Below are positions 23,553 through 31,815 of a DNA stretch of 64,000 bases, piece by piece (within the stretch, counting starts at the first letter, position 1; every line of letters starts with the position of its first letter). This stretch comes from an uncultured Oscillospiraceae bacterium (GTDB lineage Bacteria; Bacillota; Clostridia; Oscillospirales; Oscillospiraceae): the NCBI GenBank assembly GCA_947589545.1, contig CANQBA010000001.1, forward strand, positions 1-64,000. The letters are read 5' to 3'. The position numbers were made by a program, and so were the translations under genes. The notes beneath the pieces were generated by a model. That model worked only from the letters and a program-made list of their open reading frames with translations. It was not told the origin of the DNA and did no database searches.

Positions 23553-23906
23553 ATGGAAAGACTGTATGAATCGGAGCTTCGGGTGATGGAGCCGCTGTGG
23601 GAGGAGGGGGAGCTGTCCGCCGGTCAGCTGACCCGGAGGCTCAACGCCTCCTGCGGGTGGAACAGGAACACCACCTACACCGTCATCAAGAAGCTGGTGG
23701 ACAAGGGCCTGGTGGAGCGCCGGGAGCCCGGATTTATCTGCCGGGCGCTGGTGAGCCGCCAGCAGGTACAGCGGCGGGAGACGGAGGGGCTCATCGACCG
23801 GTTTTTCGGCGGCTCCAAGACCGCGTTCCTGTCGGCCTTCCTCTCGGAGGAGCTGACGGAGGACGAGGCCCGGGAGCTCCGGGAGCTGGTGGAAAAGCTC
23901 AGGTGA
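23553..23906 (+). CDS. blaI: BlaI/MecI-family transcriptional repressor
   Basis: 117 residues: winged helix (about 1-75; ELRVMEPLWEEGELSAGQLTRRL, then NRNTTYTVIKKLVDKGLVERRE) and a C-terminal dimerisation helix pair. The family represses beta-lactamase or other genes until a partner M56 protease cleaves it; the N-V/T cleavage region is not certain here. AGGAGG upstream of ATG. Four bases separate it from the M56 sensor, the classic repressor-sensor operon. The twin dyads upstream indicate autoregulation. No beta-lactamase gene is in the window. Confidence 0.9.
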   Translation: MERLYESELRVMEPLWEEGELSAGQLTRRLNASCGWNRNTTYTVIKKLVDKGLVERREPGFICRALVSRQQVQRRETEGLIDRFFGGSKTAFLSAFLSEELTEDEARELRELVEKLR

Positions 23907-23910
23907 CCGT

Positions 23911-25629
23911 ATGGGACAGCTTTTGGAAAATACGCTGCTGGGCGGCGTGATGATCCTGGCGGCGGCGCTGCTGCGGCGGGTACTGCGGGGGAGGCTGAGT
24001 CCCCACGTGTCGCTGCTGCTGTGGGCGCTGTGTCTGGCGCGGCTGATGACGCCGGTCCCTCTTACGGGCTCCCTGTCCCCCTACGGGCCGGCCATCCGGC
24101 AGGCGGAGACGGCGATCCGGTGGGAGGCGTATGTCCCCGCCGCCCCGGGGGCGGCCTGGGCGGAGGCTCCTGCCGCCGCGCCGGGGTCCTGGGAGCAGGA
24201 CGCGGCTTCCGCCCCCGCGCGGGATCTGTCCGGCGCTGTCCGGGCGGTCTGGGGGGCTGTGGCGGCGGCGCTGGCGGTGCTGGCGGCGGCGGTCTGGCTC
24301 CGCTCCCGGCGGCGGATCCTGGCTGTGCCCCTGGCGGAGGAGAGGCCGGAGGGCGTGCTCCCGGCCCGGGCGCGGCTCCGGGTGGGGCATATCCCCGGCG
24401 CGCCGCTGACCTTCGGCGTGGCCCGGCCGGACGTGGTGCTGACGCCGGAGCTTCGGGGGGAGGCGTACCGGTATGTGCTGGCCCATGAGGCGGCGCATGT
24501 GCGGCGGGGGGACAACCTGTGGCATTACGCCGCCGCTCTGGCGGTGTGCGTCCACTGGTTCAACCCGGCGGTGTGGCTGATGGCGGCGCTGCTGCGGCGG
24601 GACGTGGAGCTCTCCTGCGACCGCTCGGTGCTGGCCGGGGCGTCCGGGGACATCCGGGCGCGGTACGCCAACGCCGTCATAAGCCTGTCGGCGGCCCCCC
24701 ATGGGACGGCCTTCGCCTCCGGGTTTGCCCGGAGAAAAACAAGAGAAAGGATCGTATCCATTATGAAATACAAAAAAATCACCGCGGCGGGGATCCTGGC
24801 GGCGGTACTGGCGGTGTGCGCCGTGGCCGCGCTGGCCCTGACGCCGGTCAGAGCGGACAGGGCCGGGGGAAAGGAATTCATACTCTCCGCCCGGGGCGCC
24901 GGGGAAATCGAAAGCGGTCAGCTGCGCTACCGCGTGAAGCGCGCCTGGACGGCCTATGACGCGGGCGCGATCCCGGCGGGGAAATTCAAGCCCTATTGCA
25001 ACTTAGATCTGAGCCTTCTGAAGGGCGGCCAGGGCGACCCCGTGACCTGCTGGACCGAGGGCGGCACGCCCACCTTCCTCCGGGAGGACGGCTCCTTTGA
25101 CGAAGGCGTGTATATGGTCTTCGTGGAGCTGGAGATCATCAACGAGGACTGCTCCACCCGGATAATCGACGGCACCGGCCCCTGCACCACGGGGTATCTG
25201 ACAGACCCGTATCTCTTTGGAGGCCAATACCTTCTGGAGCTGACGGAGGCCGGGAACCCGGGCAGGACTTACGAGCCCAGCTTCTACTCCTTCTACGGGG
25301 AGGGCTTCGACCCGGAGGGCCTGGATATCCGGGGGTACAACTTTGCCGACGCGTGTCTGGCCTTCCGGCTGGAGCCGGGGGAGACGCGCACCGTGACCCT
25401 GGGGTATTTGATCTCCGATAACATGGGCGCGGCGCTGCCGGAGCCGTCGCTCCTTCTGGCAAGGCAGGTGACCGGAAGACCCTATGGGGCGGAGCTGACC
25501 CCGCTGCCGGGCGTCACCGCCTCGGAGGTGGGGATGGATCTTGCGGAGGTCAGAAACGGGATCGCCGGCCTTCAAAGGATCATCAGAGCGCTGCAAAAGG
25601 GCAAAGGCTGCGGCCCCGCCGCTATTTAA
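23911..25629 (+). CDS. BlaR1-like M56 membrane metalloprotease with a non-penicillin-binding sensor domain
   Basis: 572 residues. N-terminal membrane segments (about 1-20, 30-50), a Pro/Ala-rich loop, another segment near 110-130, then the zinc peptidase HEAAHVRRGDN (around 194) with ELSCDRSVL as the third-ligand region. A further membrane segment (about 290-313) leads to an extracytoplasmic domain of about 250 residues. This domain has none of the SxxK/SxN/KTG motifs of BlaR1 sensors and I do not recognise it. By analogy it should cleave BlaI when its ligand is bound. GTG/ATG choice: ATG 23911, four bases after blaI. Confidence 0.85.
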   Translation: MGQLLENTLLGGVMILAAALLRRVLRGRLSPHVSLLLWALCLARLMTPVPLTGSLSPYGPAIRQAETAIRWEAYVPAAPGAAWAEAPAAAPGSWEQDAASAPARDLSGAVRAVWGAVAAALAVLAAAVWLRSRRRILAVPLAEERPEGVLPARARLRVGHIPGAPLTFGVARPDVVLTPELRGEAYRYVLAHEAAHVRRGDNLWHYAAALAVCVHWFNPAVWLMAALLRRDVELSCDRSVLAGASGDIRARYANAVISLSAAPHGTAFASGFARRKTRERIVSIMKYKKITAAGILAAVLAVCAVAALALTPVRADRAGGKEFILSARGAGEIESGQLRYRVKRAWTAYDAGAIPAGKFKPYCNLDLSLLKGGQGDPVTCWTEGGTPTFLREDGSFDEGVYMVFVELEIINEDCSTRIIDGTGPCTTGYLTDPYLFGGQYLLELTEAGNPGRTYEPSFYSFYGEGFDPEGLDIRGYNFADACLAFRLEPGETRTVTLGYLISDNMGAALPEPSLLLARQVTGRPYGAELTPLPGVTASEVGMDLAEVRNGIAGLQRIIRALQKGKGCGPAAI

Positions 25630-25631
25630 AC

Positions 25632-25661
25632 TGACGGGCCGCCCTTCCGGGCGGCCCGTCA
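25632..25661 (+). terminator. Hairpin terminator of the blaI operon
   Basis: 13-bp perfect stem TGACGGGCCGCCC / GGGCGGCCCGTCA with TTCC loop, directly after the stop. The tail is AAAA-rich rather than T-rich, so efficiency is uncertain. Confidence 0.55.
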
Positions 25662-25675
25662 CCGTAAAAACCATC

Positions 25676-25704
25676 TTGACAATCCGGCTATAACGCTCTA
25701 TAAT
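25676..25704 (+). promoter_or_regulatory. Perfect sigma A promoter of a candidate antitoxin RNA
   Basis: TTGACA (25676-25681), 17-base spacer, TATAAT (25699-25704). No protein gene follows on this strand; the transcript runs into a strong terminator about 115 bases later. Confidence 0.9.
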
Positions 25705-25710
25705 GAGGGT

Positions 25711-25825
25711 GGAGACCGTTTAGCGGTGCCAGTCACATTGAGCTTACATTACCATGAGCCGGGGTTGCGGCCCCAAACCCACAGAGTGAGCCGTCTGTTC
25801 CAGCAGACGGCTCACTTCTTTTTCC
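25711..25825 (+). ncRNA. Candidate antisense RNA (type I antitoxin)
   Basis: Defined by a perfect promoter at one end and a 12-bp stem plus T-rich tail at the other; about 115 nt. It converges on the 47-codon hydrophobic gene on the minus strand and would pair with its mRNA across the stop codon and 3' untranslated region. This matches the 3'-overlap layout of txpA/RatA and bsrG/SR4 in Bacillus. Contains its own hairpin with CCGGGGTTGCGGCCCC. No Shine-Dalgarno and start for a convincing peptide. Confidence 0.6.
25785..25824 (+). terminator. Terminator of the candidate antisense RNA
   Basis: GTGAGCCGTCTG / CAGACGGCTCAC (25786-25797 with 25804-25815), perfect 12 bp, followed by TTCTTTTT. The right arm overlaps the stop of the minus-strand small gene. 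Confidence 0.85.
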
Positions 25826-25955
25826 TGTCGCGCAAGTACAGCACTAAGGAGATTATGCTGGCCAGGGAGCCAAAAAAGCCCACAAGACTCAGCAGCATCG
25901 ATAAAGTGATATGTACCAGCCTCCCCTCAGGAATATTTCCCGCGAAAGCTGTCAC
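25812..25955 (-). CDS. Small hydrophobic peptide, candidate type I toxin
   Basis: 47 codons, too short for usual gene calling. GTG start at 25955 with GGAGG three bases upstream (25959-25963). The peptide has a polar N-terminus, one transmembrane helix (about 14-41; ITLSMLLSLVGFFGSLASII then SLVLYL) and a basic C-terminal tail RDRKKK. This is the form of holin-like or TxpA/BsrG membrane toxins. A perfect sigma A promoter 117 bases upstream gives a structured leader. ATG 25898 is an alternative start without a visible ribosome site. It could also be a regulatory membrane peptide; toxicity is inferred. Confidence 0.65.
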   Translation of the reverse strand: MTAFAGNIPEGRLVHITLSMLLSLVGFFGSLASIISLVLYLRDRKKK

Positions 25956-26078
25956 ACGCCTCCATTCCGCTCGCGCGGGATGCCAGGCACCGCCTTTTTA
26001 ACCGCCCCGTTTTAAAGGAACGGAGATCTCCAGTCCGGGTGCTCCCGGACCCTCCCCACCGGGGAAGCCCATGCCGTT

Positions 26079-26107
26079 ATTATACGGCTATGGGCATATT
26101 TTGTCAA
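26079..26107 (-). promoter_or_regulatory. Perfect sigma A promoter of the candidate toxin mRNA
   Basis: Minus strand TTGACA (26102-26107), 17-base spacer, TATAAT (26079-26084). TSS near 26072 leaves a leader of about 117 nt containing GC hairpins and a GGAGATCTCC palindrome (26023-26032) that could compete for the ribosome site. Confidence 0.88.
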
Positions 26108-26167
26108 TCACGGCTGCGGCTTTGCCGCCATTTAAATGAACGGTTGACCGGTTACGAATTCCCGGTA

Positions 26168-26202
26168 CAAAAATGCCGCCCATCTTCCGATGGGCGGCGT
26201 TG
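26168..26202 (-). terminator. Terminator of asnA
   Basis: Minus strand stem of GCCGCCCATC with GATGGGCGGC (26175-26184 with 26189-26198), then ATTTTTG, 16 bases past the stop. Confidence 0.75.
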
Positions 26203-26217
26203 CCGTCTTTATGGGCT

Positions 26218-27222
26218 TTACAGCAGGGTCACGCCGGAGTAGGCGCACTCGCGGATGGTGTTGTCGTCCCAGATGCTGGCCTGGACTTCGCCCACGTGGG
26301 CCTTCTTCAAAAGCAGCATACACAGGCGCGACTGGCCGATGCCGCCGCCGATGGTCAGGGGCAGGCGGCCCTCCAGCAGCAGCTTGTGGAAGGTGAGCTT
26401 GCGCCGCCCGTCACAGCCCCGCTCGGTGAGCTGGCGGTCCAGGGACTCCGGATCCACCCGGATGCCCATGGAGCTGACCTCGAAGGCACAGCCCAGAAGG
26501 TCGTTCCAGAAGAGAATATCGCCATTCAAGTCCCAGTCGTCGTAGTCCGGGGCGCGGCCGTCGTGGATCTGGCCGGACTTGAGCTTCTTGCCGATCTGCA
26601 TGATGAAGGCGGTGGGGTGCTCCTTCACATAGGCGTTCTCCCGCTCCTTTGGCGTCAGGTCGGGCCAGCGGTCCTCCAGCTCCTGGCTGGTGACGAAGCT
26701 GACGTCGGTGTCGATCCTGGCGTCCAGCACCGGGAAGACCTTCTGAAGCTCCGCGTTTGCCTCGGCGATGGCGGCCACGATCTCCCGGACGGTGCTTTTC
26801 AGGGTGTCAACGTTCCGGTCCTCCCGGGTGATGACCTTCTCCCAGTCCCACTGATCCACGTAGATGGAGTGGAGATTGTCCATGACCTCGTCCCGGCGGA
26901 TGGCGTTCATGTCGGTGACGATGCCCGCCCCGGGCTGGAAGCCGTACCGGTGGAGCGCCATGCGCTTCCACTTGGCCAGGGAGTGGACCACCTGGCCCTC
27001 CTTGCCGCCGTCGGGGATGTCAAAGCTGACGGGCCGCTCCACGCCGTTCAGGTCGTCGTTGAGGCCGGTGCTGGCCTCCACAAACAGCGGCGCGGACACG
27101 CGCAGAAGATTGAGCCGCCGGCACAGGGCGTCCTCAAACGTCCTCTTGATCACGGCGATGGCCCGCTGTGTGTCGTAGATCCCCAGGCTGGGGCTGTACC
27201 CGGAGGGTATGTAAGCTTCCAT
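26218..27222 (-). CDS. asnA: Aspartate-ammonia ligase
   Basis: Makes asparagine from aspartate, ammonia and ATP; fold related to class II aminoacyl-tRNA synthetases. 334 residues, the usual length. Typical blocks: YDTQRAIAVIKRTFEDAL (around 16), RVSAPLFVEASTGLNDDLNG (around 42), VVHSLAKWKRMAL (around 79), DMNAIRRDE, YVDQWDWEKVI (around 121) and the C-terminal GGGIGQSRLCMLLLKKAHVGEVQ. Single gene with promoter and terminator. No T-box is seen in the short leader. Confidence 0.96.
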   Translation of the reverse strand: MEAYIPSGYSPSLGIYDTQRAIAVIKRTFEDALCRRLNLLRVSAPLFVEASTGLNDDLNGVERPVSFDIPDGGKEGQVVHSLAKWKRMALHRYGFQPGAGIVTDMNAIRRDEVMDNLHSIYVDQWDWEKVITREDRNVDTLKSTVREIVAAIAEANAELQKVFPVLDARIDTDVSFVTSQELEDRWPDLTPKERENAYVKEHPTAFIMQIGKKLKSGQIHDGRAPDYDDWDLNGDILFWNDLLGCAFEVSSMGIRVDPESLDRQLTERGCDGRRKLTFHKLLLEGRLPLTIGGGIGQSRLCMLLLKKAHVGEVQASIWDDNTIRECAYSGVTLL

Positions 27223-27253
27223 GACAGATCACTCCCATAAACAAACTATGGGC

Positions 27254-27282
27254 TATTTTACTACGGTAAAAGGCAGAAGTCA
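27254..27282 (-). promoter_or_regulatory. Sigma A promoter of asnA
   Basis: Minus strand TTGACT (27277-27282), 17-base spacer, TAAAAT (27254-27259); leader about 25 bases. Confidence 0.7.
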
Positions 27283-27303
27283 AGTGAAAAAATGACGAAG
27301 GGG

Positions 27304-30129
27304 TCACCGCCTCCTCCGGCGGCGCAGGCGGGAGATAACTACGCAGGCCAGGAAGACGGCGGCGCAGGCGAGGCTCACCTTCCAGCCGAAGGAGAAGGCG
27401 GCGTTATGATAGCGCAGGGCCACGGCGTGCCGTCCCGCGGTGAGGGGCAGGGCGATCATGCAATCGCCCACCAGCACAGGCTCCACGGCCTCCCCGTCTA
27501 CGAATGTCTGCCAGTTGCCGTCCCAGGGGACGGAGGTGTAGAGAAGCCCGTCCCGGTCGCAGTCGATGACGCCCTCCACGTGGGTGGAGTCGAAGTTCGT
27601 AAGCTCCAGCTGAGAGGCGGCAAGGACGGCGTAGGCCCGGTCAAAAAGCTCCTTGTCCAGCACGGCGGCCCGGACGGTCATGGAGCCCTTCAGGTTGGCG
27701 GAGACGTTCTGCCGCACCTCGATGACGTCCCCCGGCTCCACCTGGCACACCGCCAGGATCTGGGGCAGGTAGTAGTACTCGGCGTACTGCTCCTCGCCGT
27801 TTTTGTAGACCCGGAAGTTGTAGCGCCCGGAGAAGAAGACGTGCACGCACGCCAGGCCCGCCCTGTGGGCGGTGTAGCTGAAGGAGACGGCGCCGCTTTT
27901 GTCCCCGCCGGTGTAGGAGCAGTAGCGCCCGCCCACCTGGGCGGCCAGCTCGATGCCCTCCGTGGCCGTGATCTCCAGCTGAGAGGTGGGAATGGAGGAA
28001 AGGTACGTCCCCTCCACCCCGGAGGCGGCGGCCATCAGCTTGTTCTGGAAGGCGAAGGGGTCGCTCTCGTCGAAGAAGTCCATCTCGCCCAGGGCGCTCT
28101 CCGTTAGGAAGCCCAGAGGGAGGTAGTAATTATTTTCCAGTAAAATGGAGTTCCCCTCCCGGGCCACGGGGGTGAAATAGCCGCCGGTGGGTTCGTGGCC
28201 GGTGCGCTCCAGCAGGTATTTCAGGTTGAGGAACAGGTTGGCGGTGGGGGACGTCTCCTCGTAGCAGAAGCGGTTGTAGGTGTTCCGGGCCACGAAGCCC
28301 ATGGCCCGCATGAACTCGGTGACCCGCAGATTGGCGGAGCTTGAGTAGACGGAGACGCCGTCAAAGCCGTTGAGGGCGCTGTCGTTGTGGGTCTGGGAGT
28401 GGGTGACGTCCGCCCGGTAAAAGAGGGTGTCCCGCTCCCGCTCCCGCATTTCGGCCACCACCGAGGCCGTGGCCGTGCCGCCCTGGGGGAAATCCGTGAC
28501 GCCGTTGCCCGGGAACCAGCACCCGAAGCACACCAGCTGGGCCACCAGCTCCAGCCCCAGGATCACCGACAGCAGGACGGACACCGCCCGCTCCCCCAAA
28601 AACGGCTCCGGCGGCAGGACGGGGGGCGCGGCGGGCTCCTCCGGGCCGGTTTGGGGAAGCCCGGCGGTCATTTCGGGGCTTTCGGGGAGGATCTCGGGCA
28701 TCTCGGGGAGGGTTTCGAAGAATTCGGGGGGAATTTCGGAGCTTTCGGGGAGAATTTCAGCCGTTTCGGGGAGATTTTCAGAGATTTCCTCATCCTCCTC
28801 CGGCTCGGGGCGGCGGCGCACCGTGCCCAGGAGCAGGGTGGCGAAGTAAAGAAGGAAGAAGACCGCGTTGTAGGCGAAGTATACCGGCTCGTCCCGGTGG
28901 TCGGAGCAGGCCAGCAGGAGGCAGGCCAGGACGCCGGCCAGGATCAGCTGCCAGGGCCGGAAGCGGGCCCGCCGGAGGTAGGCCGTGTAGGCCATATAGA
29001 GGAGGACGAAGCTGAAAAGGAAGCTGAACCGGTAGGGGAGCATGTTGGTGAAGTGGAAGCCGTGCCAGATGTAGTCCAGCTGCCGGATGATGAAGCTGAC
29101 GGTGAAGAAAAGGAGCAGCGCCACACAGCACAGCTTGTCCCGGAGGCGCACCTCCCGGGCGGTGAGGAACAGGCAGGCCAGGAACACGGTGCCCACGCCG
29201 CAGTAGAGGTTGGGAAGGCCCTCCCGGAAGGTGGGCTCCAGGCCGCCGCCCAGGTTCCCGGCCGCCTGCCGCATGGCGTCCAGAAGGCCCCGCCAGGTGT
29301 TCTGGTCGGTGATGTTCAGCTGGAAGCCCTGGGGGAAGTTGTTGACGCTGGACTGGGTGTTTTGCAGGGCCGCCAGGGCGGGCAGCTCCAGAATGGCCGT
29401 CATGCCGATGGCCAGGACGGTGAAAAAGCCGATGCGCGCAAAATCCCGGAAGAACCGCCCGAAGCCCCGCCAGCGGCAGATCTCCAGGCAGAAGAACAGC
29501 AGGAGCACAAAGACGCAGGTGAAGAGGCCGATGTAATAGTTGAGAAAGACGGAGAGGAACAGGGTCACGGTGTAGAGGACGAATTTTTTGTCCCGCACCA
29601 GGGCCGCCGTCCCCAGGGCCACCAGGGGCAGGAGGGCGAAGGTGTCCAGCCACATGATGTTCCAGTGGTACCCCAGCGCCCAGGCGCACAGGGCGTAAAG
29701 CCCGCCGAACAGGGCCGTGGACAGGTCGTTCCGGCGGAAGTGCTTTTGGAGGAAGAGGGCGAAAAACAGGGAGGCCAGCCCCAGCTTCACGGGCGCGATC
29801 AGGGTGTAATAGTCCAGCAGGAAGCGCTCCGGCACCAGGACGGAGAGCAGATTCAGGGGCGAGGCCAGGTAGTAGGCGATAAGCCCCAGATAGTCCAGGC
29901 CCATCCCCACGGTCCAGGTGTAGAGGAGCCCCCGCCCCTCCCGCAGCGTCTGCCGGAAGGCCACAAAGAAGGGGTAATACTGGTAGTACATGTCCGAATA
30001 CAGCATGTTGTAGGGCCCGAAGGGGATCCACCGCCGGGCCGCCATGACGATCAGCATCCCCGCGAAGGGCAGGAGAAAGGCGATGGCCAGGGTATTGACT
30101 TTTTTTCGTTTCCGCGCCGGAGGCTTCAT
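27304..30129 (-). CDS. YfhO-family polytopic membrane protein (GT-C-like)
   Basis: 941 residues with about 12 N-terminal transmembrane helices, an early periplasmic-type loop with DMYYQYYPFF (around 46; GT-C enzymes carry an acidic residue there), a low-complexity loop, a last pair of helices and a large extracytoplasmic C-domain (about 580-910) closed by one C-terminal helix and an R-rich tail. Bacillus YfhO-type proteins are linked to lipoteichoic acid or other cell-wall glycosylation. The sugar donor and acceptor here are unknown. Monocistronic; its stop is 82 bases from asnA's start. A cytoplasmic loop carries five seven-residue repeats. Confidence 0.88.
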   Translation of the reverse strand: MKPPARKRKKVNTLAIAFLLPFAGMLIVMAARRWIPFGPYNMLYSDMYYQYYPFFVAFRQTLREGRGLLYTWTVGMGLDYLGLIAYYLASPLNLLSVLVPERFLLDYYTLIAPVKLGLASLFFALFLQKHFRRNDLSTALFGGLYALCAWALGYHWNIMWLDTFALLPLVALGTAALVRDKKFVLYTVTLFLSVFLNYYIGLFTCVFVLLLFFCLEICRWRGFGRFFRDFARIGFFTVLAIGMTAILELPALAALQNTQSSVNNFPQGFQLNITDQNTWRGLLDAMRQAAGNLGGGLEPTFREGLPNLYCGVGTVFLACLFLTAREVRLRDKLCCVALLLFFTVSFIIRQLDYIWHGFHFTNMLPYRFSFLFSFVLLYMAYTAYLRRARFRPWQLILAGVLACLLLACSDHRDEPVYFAYNAVFFLLYFATLLLGTVRRRPEPEEDEEISENLPETAEILPESSEIPPEFFETLPEMPEILPESPEMTAGLPQTGPEEPAAPPVLPPEPFLGERAVSVLLSVILGLELVAQLVCFGCWFPGNGVTDFPQGGTATASVVAEMRERERDTLFYRADVTHSQTHNDSALNGFDGVSVYSSSANLRVTEFMRAMGFVARNTYNRFCYEETSPTANLFLNLKYLLERTGHEPTGGYFTPVAREGNSILLENNYYLPLGFLTESALGEMDFFDESDPFAFQNKLMAAASGVEGTYLSSIPTSQLEITATEGIELAAQVGGRYCSYTGGDKSGAVSFSYTAHRAGLACVHVFFSGRYNFRVYKNGEEQYAEYYYLPQILAVCQVEPGDVIEVRQNVSANLKGSMTVRAAVLDKELFDRAYAVLAASQLELTNFDSTHVEGVIDCDRDGLLYTSVPWDGNWQTFVDGEAVEPVLVGDCMIALPLTAGRHAVALRYHNAAFSFGWKVSLACAAVFLACVVISRLRRRRRR
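28675..28779 (-). repeat. Five 21-bp coding repeats (E-x-L-P-E heptads) in the YfhO gene
   Basis: Exactly 105 bp encoding ENLPETA, EILPESS, EIPPEFF, ETLPEMP and EILPESP in register, in the acidic loop between transmembrane helices. The nucleotide core GAAATTCTCCCCGAA recurs. Confidence 0.85.
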
Positions 30130-30161
30130 GGGCTCGCCCCTTTTTCTGAAAATCGTCCTCT

Positions 30162-30190
30162 ATTGTACCACCAAAAAGGGCGGCGGTAAA
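30162..30190 (-). promoter_or_regulatory. Probable promoter of the YfhO-family gene
   Basis: Minus strand TTTACC (30185-30190), 17-base spacer, TACAAT (30162-30167). The -35 is imperfect. Confidence 0.5.
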
Positions 30191-30317
30191 GAGGATTTGT
30201 GTGAACAAACGGCATATAACCATGTCGAAATTTCCCGCCGGATATGACGCTCCCCCTGAAAAAAAGGCACACCCGGCCCCGCCGCGCCATAGGATGGAGC
30301 GATAAGGAGGGATCTTT

Positions 30318-31598
30318 TTGCTTATTCATATCGTCAGGCGCGGCGACACGCTCTATTCCATCGCCCGCCGTTACGGCGTCAGCGTGGCGCGCCTGCGCTC
30401 CGACAACGGCCTCACCGAGAACCAGACCCTGGTGGTGGGGCAGGCGCTGATCGTCACGCTCCCGTCCCGGACGTACACCGTGCGGGAAGGGGACACGCTC
30501 ACGTCCATCGCCGGCAGGCTGGGCCTGACCGTCGTCGAGCTCATCCAGAATAACCCGGAGCTGGCCCTGAACAGCGTCCTCCGGCCGGGACAGGTGCTGA
30601 CCGCCGGCTTTCAGGGCGGGAAGCTCCGCCGGATCGTCACCCTGGGCTACGCCTATCCCACCATCCGGCGGGACATCCTGCGCCGTGCCCTGCCGTTTCT
30701 CACGTATCTGGCCGTGTTCTCCTACGGCTTCACCGAGTCCGGGGCCCTGATCCCGGCGGACGACGCGGCCCTGCTGGCGGCGGCCGGGGAGTTTCGCGCC
30801 GCGCCCATCCTGGTGTTCTCCAGCCTGGACGAGTCCGGCGGCTTCTCCACCGCCCGGGCCTCCCGGCTCTTCAACGACCCCCAGCTCCAGGAGACGGTGC
30901 TGGGGAATCTCCGGAGCACCATGGATCGGAAGGGCTACGCGGGGGTGGACATGGACTTTGAGTACATCGCCCCGGAGGACGCGGAGGGCTACCAGGCGTT
31001 TTTGCGCCGGGCCGTGGCGGTGATGGGCCCCGCGGGGTACACCGTCAGCGTGGATCTGGCCCCCAAGACCACCGCCGGCCAGCAGGGCCTCCTCTATGAG
31101 GCCCACGACTACCCGGCCATCGGCGCTATCGTGGACAGGGTGCTGCTGATGACATACGAGTGGGGCTACACCTACGGCCCGCCCATGGCGGTGGCGCCCC
31201 TGAACCAGGTGCGTCAGGTGGCGCGCTACGCCGTCAGCGAGATCCCGGGGGAGAAGATCCTCCTGGGCGTGCCCAACTACGGCTACGACTGGACGCTCCC
31301 CTACGAGCAGGGCGTCTCCCGGGCGGAGAATATCGGCAATCAGGGCGCGGTGCTCCGGGCCGCCCGCTACGGGGCGGAGATCCAATTCGACGAGACGGCC
31401 CAGTCGCCCTTTTTCGAGTATTACACCGGCGGGAAGAAGCACATCGTCTGGTTCGAGGACGTGCGCAGTATCCAGGCCAAGCTGGCCCTGGCCGACGAAT
31501 TCGGCCTCCTGGGCGTGGGCTACTGGAACATCATGCGCGCCTTCAACCAGAACTGGGCCCTCCTCGCCGCGAGGTATGATATTGCCAAGGTGGTGTGA
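30318..31598 (+). CDS. LysM-LysM-GH18 spore peptidoglycan hydrolase (SleL/YaaH-like)
   Basis: 426 residues: LysM 1 (about 3-46, IVRRGDTLYSIARRYGV), LysM 2 (about 52-97, YTVREGDTLTSIAGRLG), GH18 barrel (about 105-420) with the catalytic DxDxE-type motif GVDMDFEYI (around 211) and YWNIMRAFNQNW near the end. Bacillus SleL/YaaH are cortex-lytic N-acetylglucosaminidases bound to spores by LysM. No signal peptide, in keeping with deposition from the mother cell. TTG start at 30318, seven bases after AAGGAGG. The promoter could not be assigned; sporulation control is likely by family. Confidence 0.9.
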   Translation: MLIHIVRRGDTLYSIARRYGVSVARLRSDNGLTENQTLVVGQALIVTLPSRTYTVREGDTLTSIAGRLGLTVVELIQNNPELALNSVLRPGQVLTAGFQGGKLRRIVTLGYAYPTIRRDILRRALPFLTYLAVFSYGFTESGALIPADDAALLAAAGEFRAAPILVFSSLDESGGFSTARASRLFNDPQLQETVLGNLRSTMDRKGYAGVDMDFEYIAPEDAEGYQAFLRRAVAVMGPAGYTVSVDLAPKTTAGQQGLLYEAHDYPAIGAIVDRVLLMTYEWGYTYGPPMAVAPLNQVRQVARYAVSEIPGEKILLGVPNYGYDWTLPYEQGVSRAENIGNQGAVLRAARYGAEIQFDETAQSPFFEYYTGGKKHIVWFEDVRSIQAKLALADEFGLLGVGYWNIMRAFNQNWALLAARYDIAKVV

Positions 31599-31671
31599 CG
31601 GGCCGACGTATTCCCGGCGCGTACGGGATCGTTGGACGAAAAAAACGGGGAATTTGAAAATCCATGCGTAA

Positions 31672-31697
31672 GACGGCGGGCCGCCTCTCTTGGCGGC
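31672..31697 (+). repeat. Family A repeat stem
   Basis: GGGCCGCC TCTCTT GGCGGCCC, identical in loop to the copy near 10.29 kb. The remainder of 31599-31761 shows no gene. Confidence 0.55.
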
Positions 31698-31761
31698 CCA
31701 CATGCGTTTAAAGGGAGAATATCGGGTTTTCGAGACATCCGTCTTTTTTTCATTCCCCCCC

Positions 31762-31815
31762 TTGACAAATACCCCGGTGGGGTATATAATACATAAAAAT
31801 ACCGGGAGGGGGTAT
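31762..31815 (+). promoter_or_regulatory. csoR-copA promoter with two CsoR operators
   Basis: TTGACA (31762-31767), 17-base spacer, TATAAT (31785-31790). Operator 1 ATACCCC GGT GGGGTAT (31769-31785) fills the spacer; operator 2 ATACC GGGAGGG GGTAT (31799-31815) lies at the start of the transcript and includes the likely ribosome site of csoR. CsoR binds such G/C-rich dyads and leaves when it binds Cu(I). Confidence 0.88.

Noticed and set aside
25726..26001. 91-codon plus-strand frame in the candidate toxin-antitoxin interval
   Set aside because: GTG start without ribosome site and unremarkable composition; it runs through the terminator hairpin. The interval is better explained by an RNA on this strand and a 47-codon peptide on the other.
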